DNA from: JBGFRR01 sp041695045
GTDB taxonomy: Bacteria; Bacteroidota; Ignavibacteria; UBA10030
DNA: 6,821 bases
Assembly: GCA_041695045.1 (NCBI GenBank)
Contig: JBGFRR010000093.1
Location: 1 to 6,821 of the forward strand
Reading direction: 5' to 3'
Positions within the stretch are counted from its first letter, which is position 1, and the number at the start of each line of letters is the position of its first letter. The position numbers and the translations under genes were made by a program. The notes beneath the pieces were generated by a model that had not been told where the DNA came from, searched no databases, and was given only the letters and a program-made list of their open reading frames with translations. This document shows, piece by piece, positions 1 to 6,548 of the stretch.

Positions 1-63
1 GCCATCCCCGGCGGCGGCAAACAAACCGTACTGCTATCCGGTAAACTGTTGCTTTCGAAGTAA
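1..63 (+). CDS. C-terminal end of an upstream protein, possibly a type IX secretion sorting tail
   Basis: The window opens in frame inside a gene and reads AIPGGGKQTVLLSGKLLLSK, then TAA at 61-63. Only 20 residues are visible, so the family cannot be identified. The end, a beta-strand-like stretch finishing in GKLLLSK, resembles the last strand of type A sorting domains of the type IX secretion system in Bacteroidota and Ignavibacteria, which often end in K-(M/L)-(L/V)-L-x-K. This is a weak resemblance, and a cytoplasmic protein could end the same way. A terminator follows 27 bases after the stop, so this gene is not co-transcribed with lon. Confidence 0.6.
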   Translation, partial: AIPGGGKQTVLLSGKLLLSK

Positions 64-90
64 GCATCTGCCTAATGTACTCTAACGTTG

Positions 91-134
91 ACGGACAGTC
101 TTGTTTCTTTAAGGCTGTCCGTTTTGTTTTCTTT
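91..134 (+). terminator. Rho-independent terminator of the upstream gene
   Basis: ACGGACAG at 91-98 pairs with CTGTCCGT at 115-122. A T-G and a C-G pair extend the stem inward to 10 bp, and a T-rich loop closes it. A run TTTTGTTTTCTTT follows from 122. It separates the partial gene from the lon promoter. Confidence 0.8.
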
Positions 135-146
135 AATCCTGTTTTC

Positions 147-175
147 TTGACAATCCCCCAACGTCTGGGTATATT
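147..175 (+). promoter_or_regulatory. sigma70-type promoter for lon
   Basis: A perfect -35 box TTGACA (147-152) lies 17 bases from a -10 box TATATT (170-175). Transcription should start near 182, giving a leader of about 48 nt before the lon ATG. No CIRCE element or HspR-type inverted repeat is visible, so heat-shock control by those regulators is not supported. Confidence 0.7.
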
Positions 176-187
176 ATTTCACCAATT

Positions 188-220
188 GGGTGTAGCTTTA
201 CGCTGCGCCCTTTTTCTTTC
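188..220 (+). promoter_or_regulatory. Terminator-like hairpin in the lon leader
   Basis: GGGTGTAGC (188-196) pairs with GCTGCGCCC (202-210) through nine base pairs, two of them G-U, around the loop TTTAC. TTTTTCTTTC follows directly. This has the form of an intrinsic terminator, yet it lies between the lon promoter and the lon ATG, ending 10-20 bases before the start codon. It could attenuate transcription or shape translation initiation. No Shine-Dalgarno sequence is visible in front of lon. Confidence 0.5.
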
Positions 221-229
221 CTGTGCCCG

Positions 230-2617
230 ATGAGTGAACAATCAACAAAGCAGGGTGAACAAGCGGTCGAAACGCTTGAGAGCATCCCCGCGGTTCTCAC
301 CGTCCTGCCGTTGCGCGATGTCGTCGTCTTTCCGTACATGATTTACCCGGTGCTCGTGGGGCGCGAGTCGTCCCTGCGCGCCGCCAACGAGGCGCTCGGG
401 CGGGGCAAGTTCATCCTCCTCGTCTCCCAGCGCAATCCGGCCGTCGACGAGCCGACTGCCGACGACGTGTACCACGACGGCACTGTCGCCCGCATCGTCC
501 AGATGCTCAAGCTCCCCAACGGCCTCATGAAAATTTTGGTCGATGGCGTTGTGCAAGCGCGCGCGGTTCGCTTCTTCCAAAATCCGCAGTATCTCGAAGC
601 GGAAGTCGCTCTCAACCGTCTCGACCCACCCGCCACACACGAGATCGACGCGCTCGTCCGCCACACGTCCATGCTCTTCGCGGAATATGTACGCCTCAGC
701 CGCAATGTTCCGCCCGAGCTCCTCATTGCGTTCGAAGGCGTCAAGGAGCCGCAGCGGAAGCTCTTTTATATGGCGTCGAACCTCGTCCAGAGCGTGGAGG
801 TTAAACAACGCATCCTCCAGCTGCAATCCTTGCGCGAGCAACTTTACGAGCTTTCCAAAATCCTGACCACAGAGCTCGACATCCTGAAAATCGAGCGTGA
901 AATCGACACGAAGGTGCAGGATAACATCCAGAAATCCCAACGCAAGTATTTCATCCAGGAACAGATTCGCATCCTGCAGGATGAGTTAGGGGAAGACGAG
1001 GCCTCGCCTGAGTTGGCCAAGCTGAAGGACGAGGTCAAAAAGGCGAAGATGCCCAAGGAGGTTGAAGAAAAGGCGATGGAGGAGTTCAACAAGCTGAAGA
1101 AGACTCCTCCCATGTCGCCGGAGTTCACCGTGGCGCGGAACTACCTCGACTGGCTCATTGCCGTCCCGTGGCACAAGCGCACGAAGGACAACCTCGACGT
1201 CGAACACGTACGAAGGATTTTGGATGAAGACCACTTCGGGCTCGAGAAACCGAAGGAGCGCATCCTCGAACACATCGCCGTGCTGAACCTTGTGAAGGAA
1301 ATGCGCGGACAGATTCTCTGCTTCGTCGGCCCTCCAGGGGTCGGCAAAACCTCGCTGGCAAAGTCGATTGCTCGCGCCATCGGCCGGAAGTTCGTCCGCA
1401 TTTCACTCGGCGGCGTGCGGGATGAGGCCGAAATCCGCGGCCACCGGCGCACCTACATCGGCTCGATGCCCGGCAAGATCATTCAATCAATGAAACGGGC
1501 GGGCGTCATCAACCCTGTGATGCTCATGGACGAAGTGGACAAAATGAGCATGGATTTTCGCGGCGACCCCTCCGCCGCGCTGTTGGAAGTGCTCGACCCC
1601 GAGCAGAACAGCACGTTCAACGACCACTATCTCGACGTGGACTACGACCTCTCGAAGGTCATGTTCATCACCACAGCCAACGTGCGCTACAACATTCCCC
1701 TCCCGCTGCAGGATAGGATGGAGGTCATCGAGCTGCCCGGTTATTTAGACCACGACAAGCGAGAGATCGCCAAGCGGCATATTATCCCACGACAGATGAA
1801 AGAACACGGCCTCAGCGAGCAGGATGTGCGCATCACCGACGAGGCGATCGACAACGTGATTCATGAGTACACGCGCGAGGCAGGTGTGAGAAACCTCGAG
1901 CGCGAGATTGCCTCCATCAGCCGGAAAGTTGCGAAGGATGTCGTGCTCTCGAGGCGAAAAAACGGCTCCGGCGCGAAGAAGAAAAGATCGATGACTGTGC
2001 GACCGGAGGACATCGAGCGCTACCTCGGTGTGCCCAAGTTCCGGAAGCGCGCCGCCGACCGTGAGCAACGCGTCGGCTCGGTAACGGGGTTGGCATGGAC
2101 GAGCGTGGGCGGCGACATCCTCAACGTCGATGCGACGATTATGCGCGGCAGTGAGAAACTGACGCTGACCGGCCAACTGGGCGATGTCATGAAAGAATCC
2201 GCGCAAGCCGCTTTAAGCTACATCCGCGCGAACGCAAAACAGTTAGGCGTGCCGGTCGATTTCTACAAAGGCAGGGAAATCCACATCCACCTGCCGGAAG
2301 GATCGATCCCGAAGGACGGACCATCGGCAGGACTTACGATGGCGATGGCTATGATCTCCGCGGCAAGCGGCCGCAAGGCCCGCAACGACGTCGCGATGAC
2401 AGGCGAGATTACTCTCCGCGGCAACGTGCTACCGGTCGGGGGCTTGAACGAGAAACTCCTCGCCGCGCAACGAAGCGGTATCAAGACGGTCCTCATCCCG
2501 AAGGAGAATGTGAAAAACCTTGCTGAAATTCCTGAGCGAGTGAAGCAGGGGTTGAAGATTATTCCCGTTGAGACGATAGAAGAAGCGATGAAATTCGTGT
2601 TTGATGCAAAACGATAA
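230..2617 (+). CDS. lon: Lon, ATP-dependent AAA+ serine protease
   Basis: Lon unfolds and degrades misfolded and regulatory proteins in the cytoplasm as a hexameric ring. The 795-residue product is close to the usual length (E. coli Lon is 784). The N-terminal substrate-binding domain begins at about residue 22 (VLTVLPLRDVVVFPYMIYP) and continues into a charged coiled-coil region at about 215-310. The AAA+ module has Walker A GPPGVGKT at 367-374, Walker B MDEVDK at 433-438, and an arginine in DRMEV at 496. The C-terminal protease domain has the catalytic Ser699 in GPSAG and Lys742 in NEKLLAAQR; their spacing of 43 residues matches the E. coli dyad. No frameshift or missing key residue is seen. 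ATG 230 is the first start that includes the full N-domain, but it lacks a visible Shine-Dalgarno sequence. The gene stands alone, with its own promoter and terminator. Confidence 0.97.
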   Translation: MSEQSTKQGEQAVETLESIPAVLTVLPLRDVVVFPYMIYPVLVGRESSLRAANEALGRGKFILLVSQRNPAVDEPTADDVYHDGTVARIVQMLKLPNGLMKILVDGVVQARAVRFFQNPQYLEAEVALNRLDPPATHEIDALVRHTSMLFAEYVRLSRNVPPELLIAFEGVKEPQRKLFYMASNLVQSVEVKQRILQLQSLREQLYELSKILTTELDILKIEREIDTKVQDNIQKSQRKYFIQEQIRILQDELGEDEASPELAKLKDEVKKAKMPKEVEEKAMEEFNKLKKTPPMSPEFTVARNYLDWLIAVPWHKRTKDNLDVEHVRRILDEDHFGLEKPKERILEHIAVLNLVKEMRGQILCFVGPPGVGKTSLAKSIARAIGRKFVRISLGGVRDEAEIRGHRRTYIGSMPGKIIQSMKRAGVINPVMLMDEVDKMSMDFRGDPSAALLEVLDPEQNSTFNDHYLDVDYDLSKVMFITTANVRYNIPLPLQDRMEVIELPGYLDHDKREIAKRHIIPRQMKEHGLSEQDVRITDEAIDNVIHEYTREAGVRNLEREIASISRKVAKDVVLSRRKNGSGAKKKRSMTVRPEDIERYLGVPKFRKRAADREQRVGSVTGLAWTSVGGDILNVDATIMRGSEKLTLTGQLGDVMKESAQAALSYIRANAKQLGVPVDFYKGREIHIHLPEGSIPKDGPSAGLTMAMAMISAASGRKARNDVAMTGEITLRGNVLPVGGLNEKLLAAQRSGIKTVLIPKENVKNLAEIPERVKQGLKIIPVETIEEAMKFVFDAKR

Positions 2618-2627
2618 TTCGGAAACC

Positions 2628-2685
2628 GCAACCACAACGGCACCGCTGTGGTTCTCATCACGAAACCCCGGTTGCTTTTTGATTT
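2628..2685 (+). terminator. Probable terminator after lon
   Basis: GCAACC (2628-2633) can pair with GGTTGC (2670-2675), which is followed by TTTTT. An alternative inner hairpin pairs AACCACA (2630-2636) with TGTGGTT (2647-2653). The T-run after 2675 and the position 11 bases after the lon stop favour a terminator, though the long stem is imperfect. Confidence 0.5.
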
Positions 2686-2705
2686 TTAATTTCTAACTTG
2701 GCTTC

Positions 2706-2795
2706 ATGACTTATCAGGTGACCCCCAGAAAATGGGGGCTGATAAATAAAACGTTCCGTCGATATGAGCCGCATAAGAAACTGAATGAATCTTGA
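2706..2795 (+). pseudogene. First extra copy of the dnaX start, leading a 29-codon reading frame
   Basis: ATG at 2706 opens a frame reading MTYQVTPRKW, nine of ten residues identical to the start of DnaX at 3894. It then leaves the dnaX sequence and ends at TGA 2793-2795 after 29 codons. Compared with the real dnaX start, 22 of 30 bases match, and apart from codon 7 (Pro instead of Ala) the changes are synonymous. The stop overlaps the ATG (2785) of the following DUF4258 gene, so translation of this short frame could feed the downstream start. CCCCCA (2722-2727) and TGGGGG (2733-2738) form a 6-bp hairpin across codons 6-11. It may be a decayed dnaX fragment left by an insertion, or a working leader peptide. 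Confidence 0.65.
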
Positions 2796-3099
2796 TACCG
2801 AGTGGATAAAAGAACGCGTCAAGCAAAGCGCGTATTATTTTTCGAAACACGGTGATCAAGAACGGCAGAATGAAAATCTTACAGTCAAAAACGTTGAGGA
2901 GGCGTTACTAAACGGCAACATACTGGAACGGTATGAGGACACAGGTAGAGGGGCTTCTTGTTTGGTGGCTGGGTTCACCCTCAACAATGTTCCGGTCCAT
3001 GTCGTTTGTGGTGAACGGGGTGAACAACTAGTGCTTGTTACGGTCTATATTCCAAGACCTCCCAAATGGAGAACACCCTTCGAAAGAGAAAAGCCATGA
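2785..3099 (+). CDS. DUF4258 protein, putative toxin of module 1
   Basis: The 104-residue product has the DUF4258 pattern: an N-terminal helix with a conserved His (YYFSKHGDQE, His22), a helical stretch VKNVEEALLNGNILERY (34-50), a strand region with VHVV (71-74) and the typical end TVYIPRPPKW (86-95). DUF4258 proteins are small, RelE-like in predicted fold, and usually lie beside an antitoxin-like gene; their activity is largely untested. An in-frame TGA sits directly before ATG 2785, so this is the earliest possible ATG. There is no clear Shine-Dalgarno sequence, and the start lies inside the end of the short dnaX-like frame, which suggests coupled translation. The stop overlaps the next ATG as ATGA. 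The gene is richer in A and T than lon and dnaX, consistent with transfer. The family call is firm; the toxin role is inferred from the pairing. Confidence 0.85.
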   Translation: MNLDTEWIKERVKQSAYYFSKHGDQERQNENLTVKNVEEALLNGNILERYEDTGRGASCLVAGFTLNNVPVHVVCGERGEQLVLVTVYIPRPPKWRTPFEREKP

Positions 3100-3350
3100 A
3101 AGTTTGTAATTTCTGCGGCAAAACGAGCTTCAAGGTGAAACTAGTGCAGTACATCTATCGACACGATAATCGCTTTCTCGTTGTGAATAATGTCCCATGT
3201 GAAGAATGCGAGTTCTGCGGTGAACAGTATTTTGAAGCAGAGGCGTTAAAAAGGATTGAAAAAGAGTTTAACGAGATTTATGAGTTAGGTAAGAAGGCTC
3301 GAAAAGAAGTCACTGTTCCAATCGAAGAATTTCTCGATATTACAGGTTGA
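3096..3350 (+). CDS. YgiT/MqsA-type zinc-finger protein, putative antitoxin of module 1
   Basis: The 84-residue product begins MKVCNFCGK and has two Cys pairs, C4-x2-C7 and C38-x2-C41, the second in CEFCGEQYF. This is the zinc-binding layout of YgiT-type fingers, as in the N-terminal half of the antitoxin MqsA. After about residue 47 comes a helix with ALKRIEKEFNEIYELGKKARK, and then the end VPIEEFLDITG. The helix-turn-helix half of full MqsA is not evident, so this is the short form. Start 3096 is preferred over the upstream in-frame ATG at 3066 because it gives the tight ATGA overlap with the DUF4258 stop and puts the first Cys pair at the usual place. DUF4258 plus YgiT-type finger is a recurrent gene pair. 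The antitoxin role is inferred. Confidence 0.88.
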   Translation: MKVCNFCGKTSFKVKLVQYIYRHDNRFLVVNNVPCEECEFCGEQYFEAEALKRIEKEFNEIYELGKKARKEVTVPIEEFLDITG

Positions 3351-3360
3351 TGGTAAGCCT

Positions 3361-3426
3361 ATGACCTACCAGGTTACTGACCGCAAATGGGAACACAAGA
3401 GCCGTCAGTTTTTGACTATAAACTGA
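3361..3426 (+). pseudogene. Second extra copy of the dnaX start, 21 codons
   Basis: ATG at 3361, 10 bases after the zinc-finger gene, opens MTYQVTDRKW, again nine of ten residues identical to DnaX. The frame then diverges and stops at TGA 3424-3426. It matches the real start at 25 of 30 bases; the differences outside codon 7 (Asp for Ala) are synonymous. The shared sequence begins slightly upstream, since CCT precedes ATG in both this copy and the real dnaX. The ATG of the next gene (3387) is formed out of frame from the AAA TGG codons of Lys9-Trp10, so the last 40 bases overlap that gene. It may be an insertion scar or a translated leader. Confidence 0.65.
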
Positions 3427-3677
3427 CAGACCACGCACAGCAGATGTTGAGCAGAAGGCAGATTGCCGAGGAAGAGGTTTCAAAAGTCTTAGCCAAGCCA
3501 GAGCAAGTTATTCAAGAACAAGAACATCGTTTTGTTTACCAGTCAAGGGTTAGGCTTCGGGAAGAGCAGAAAACAGTTCTCATTCGAGTTATTGTCGATG
3601 TAGACCGAAACCCCGTCGAGGTTGTCACGGCTTACAGAACAACAAAGGTGGAAAAGTACTGGAGAACAGAGACATGA
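3387..3677 (+). CDS. DUF4258 protein, putative toxin of module 2
   Basis: This second DUF4258 protein (96 residues) is distinct from the first. It has the motif TDHAQQMLSRR (14-24), followed by a helix EEEVSKVLAKPEQVIQE, a strand VRLREEQKTVLIRVIV (55-70), and VVTAYRTTKVEKYW (79-92), where family members typically read TvYrt.k..KY. It is a closer match to the canonical short form than the module 1 protein. An in-frame TGA at 3378-3380 excludes an earlier start, and no alternative start lies between 3387 and the His motif. No Shine-Dalgarno sequence precedes ATG 3387, which sits within the repeated dnaX start. Its stop overlaps the next gene as ATGA. The family is clear; the toxin role is inferred from its partner. 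Confidence 0.87.
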   Translation: MGTQEPSVFDYKLTDHAQQMLSRRQIAEEEVSKVLAKPEQVIQEQEHRFVYQSRVRLREEQKTVLIRVIVDVDRNPVEVVTAYRTTKVEKYWRTET

Positions 3678-3880
3678 AAGTGATCTACGATCGCGAGACA
3701 GATACGATGACGGTGATCTTTGCCGACACCCCCGTCAGCGAGAGCGATGAAGACAAGCCGGGAGTGATTTTGGATTACGATGCGTTGGGGAATTTGGTTT
3801 CTGTTGAGATCCTTGACGCCTCGAAGCGGGTAAAGATTCCAACAGCCATAGAATATCACGTATCGCCCTCGGCGAAGTAA
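3674..3880 (+). CDS. DUF2283 protein, putative antitoxin of module 2
   Basis: The 68-residue product is a textbook DUF2283 sequence: MKVIYDRETDTMTVIF at the start, then GVILDYDALGNLVSVEILDA (30-49), ending in a short tail after PTAIEYHV. DUF2283 proteins are small beta-rich proteins often encoded beside DUF4258 genes and predicted to be antitoxins; direct evidence is sparse. The ATG overlaps the stop of the DUF4258 gene (ATGA), as in module 1. Only 13 bases separate its stop from dnaX, so the pair is probably on the dnaX transcript. No DNA-binding domain is evident, so any autoregulation would need another factor. Confidence 0.88.
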   Translation: MKVIYDRETDTMTVIFADTPVSESDEDKPGVILDYDALGNLVSVEILDASKRVKIPTAIEYHVSPSAK

Positions 3881-3893
3881 TTTACTTACTCCT

Positions 3894-5738
<1,845 letters not shown>

Positions 5739-5764
5739 GCATATTGAGGAAAATGTTTTGGTCA

Positions 5765-5799
5765 AAAGCCCCAACACAGTTGGGGCTTTGGTGTTTTGG
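5765..5799 (+). terminator. Strong terminator after dnaX
   Basis: AAAGCCCCAAC (5765-5775) and GTTGGGGCTTT (5779-5789) form a perfect 11-bp stem with loop ACA, followed by GGTGTTTT. It begins 26 bases after the dnaX stop and ends the module-dnaX transcript. The arms start with AAA and end with TTT, so it could also work on the opposite strand. Confidence 0.88.
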
Positions 5800-5900
5800 T
5801 AGCGCAGCCGGTGTGGATAACGGTACGACGCGAGGCGTTCATTGATGCATCCGGCGCGAACACCATTCCTTCGGAACATCCAACTCTCTCCTCAAGCAAT

Positions 5901-5929
5901 TTGCTTTTCAGGGTCGTTTCCGTTAGAAT
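5901..5929 (+). promoter_or_regulatory. Probable promoter of the HIRAN gene
   Basis: TTGCTT (5901-5906) lies 17 bases from TAGAAT (5924-5929). Initiation near 5936 would leave a 25-nt leader containing AGGAG (5946-5950), 10 bases before ATG 5961. The ATG at 5929-5931 overlaps the -10 box and is therefore not the start. Confidence 0.55.
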
Positions 5930-5960
5930 GTACCGTCGAGAAGGCAGGAGCAGAGTAATC

Positions 5961-6296
5961 ATGAACAGACTGAGCTTCCTCCAACGATTAAGCGTCGGTT
6001 TCTTTGCTCTCTTTCTCCCCAAAAAAGTTAGAGCGGAAGAGAACAGGAAACGATATTTCCTGACGAAGTTTTATGTGGCCGGTTTCGTTTATTATGAAGG
6101 GGAGACGGTGATTTCATCGCTGAAGGATGGCGACGAATTGATCATCAAGCAGGAACCGGGCAATCCGTACGACAGGCGGGCGCTGGAGATTTTTACCATC
6201 GGCAACGTTAAGCTTGGGTATGTTCCACGTGATGAGAACCCCATTCCCTCCCGTCTCGTTGCTTTCCAAGCGGGTTATGGCGGGACAGTTCTTTGA
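5961..6296 (+). CDS. Small exported HIRAN-domain protein with an altered C-terminus
   Basis: The 111-residue product starts MNRLSFLQRLSVGFFALFLP, a basic then hydrophobic signal-like segment, with VRA-EE near residue 25 as a possible signal peptidase site. The HIRAN domain spans about 33-105: FYVAGFVYYEGE (37-48), then EPGNPYDRRALEIF (65-78) and KLGYVPRDENP (84-94). HIRAN domains bind single-stranded DNA ends in eukaryotic HLTF; the role of stand-alone bacterial versions is unknown. Start 5961 is chosen for AGGAG upstream, the promoter position and agreement with other small HIRAN proteins I recall. A much longer frame from a TTG at 5796 is unlikely because it starts within the dnaX terminator region. 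From about residue 95 the DNA matches the palindrome next to the CRISPR array, and the last residues GTVL plus the stop lie in a CRISPR-repeat fragment, so the normal end has probably been lost. Confidence 0.8.
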   Translation: MNRLSFLQRLSVGFFALFLPKKVRAEENRKRYFLTKFYVAGFVYYEGETVISSLKDGDELIIKQEPGNPYDRRALEIFTIGNVKLGYVPRDENPIPSRLVAFQAGYGGTVL

Positions 6297-6338
6297 GCGT
6301 GCCCGCCTGCCGGACGGGCAGGTATTTTGGAATCCAGC
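6245..6338 (+). repeat. CRISPR-repeat remnant joined to a 41-nt palindromic unit
   Basis: 6245-6285 matches 6598-6638 at 33 of 41 bases, beginning TCCC and ending GCGGGA in both. It is followed by 6286-6300, identical to CRISPR repeat positions 16-30, then a 21-base insert, then 6322-6338, identical to repeat positions 31-47. The repeat half is thus fully preserved apart from the insert. The first 15 repeat bases are not seen upstream, where the HIRAN gene lies instead. No second repeat occurs 30 bases after 6338. Confidence 0.8.
6301..6322 (+). repeat. Short GC-rich palindrome inserted in the CRISPR remnant
   Basis: The 21 bases 6301-6321 interrupt a sequence that is continuous at 6653/6654. 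CCTGCC (6306-6311) pairs with GGCAGG (6317-6322), and GCCCG (6301-6305) can instead pair with CGGGC (6315-6319). Alternative pairing of this kind is typical of small dispersed palindromic repeats. A related core lies in dnaX at 5072-5092. Confidence 0.65.
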
Positions 6339-6548
6339 CGTGTCAATCTGCGGCCCTTTGCCAAGCGTGAATCAGAATAGAGATTTCAGGGTTTGAAACC
6401 ATTCAAGTAACTTTTTGTCGACCTTAGTCTTGAAGCTACCACTTTGGAGGTTCGTCACGTTGCTAATCGTGGAGGGAACGCCAGAGTCGGTAGCTTCTAT
6501 TATTTGTATATCTGAGACAAAGATGTTGCGAAGTTGATCATGCTGTGA
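6339..6548 (+). other. Region without a supported gene, between CRISPR remnant and array
   Basis: No convincing gene, RNA or promoter was found. A 71-codon frame on the minus strand (6587-6372) would start with TTG inside the palindromic insert of the first CRISPR repeat, has no recognisable domain, and stays open through the array itself, so it is probably chance. If the array is read left to right, this region is in the position of a leader or an ancestral flank. TTTCAGGGTTTGAAACC near 6383-6401 recalls type II repeats in general but does not align with the repeat of this array. Confidence 0.4.

Noticed and set aside
133..940. Long minus-strand open frames opposite the lon promoter and 5' half
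   Set aside because: They are shadows of the codon bias of lon with no recognisable domains; the same holds for the minus-strand frames opposite dnaX.
2672..2699. Possible promoter (TTGCTT and TAACTT) before the first dnaX-start copy
   Set aside because: Spacing is 16 bases with poor boxes, and it overlaps the lon terminator; too weak to annotate.
3046..3077. PKWRTPFE at the end of the first DUF4258 protein looks like RKWRPMVFE of DnaX
   Set aside because: P-x-x-KW is a usual DUF4258 C-terminal motif and the DNA does not align with the dnaX start.
3066..3095. Upstream ATG extending the zinc-finger protein by ten residues
   Set aside because: It lies deep in the DUF4258 gene; ATG 3096 gives the ATGA overlap seen in the other module and the normal position of the first Cys pair.
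5898..5911. AATTTGCTTTTCAG resembles CRISPR repeat positions 7-18
   Set aside because: It is short with an extra T, lacks the GTTGTG start and is better explained as the -35 region of the HIRAN promoter.
5796..5960. Longer N-terminus for the HIRAN protein from a TTG near the dnaX terminator
   Set aside because: It would begin at the terminator tail and read through the likely promoter; ATG 5961 has AGGAG upstream and a signal-like start.
6214..6396. Plus-strand 60-codon frame overlapping the HIRAN end
   Set aside because: It is a shifted frame across HIRAN codons, the palindrome and the repeat remnant, with no independent support.
6369..6415. Possible second repeat 30 bases after the CRISPR remnant
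   Set aside because: Only short words such as TTTCAG and TTTGA match, and they do not align in register with the 47-nt repeat.
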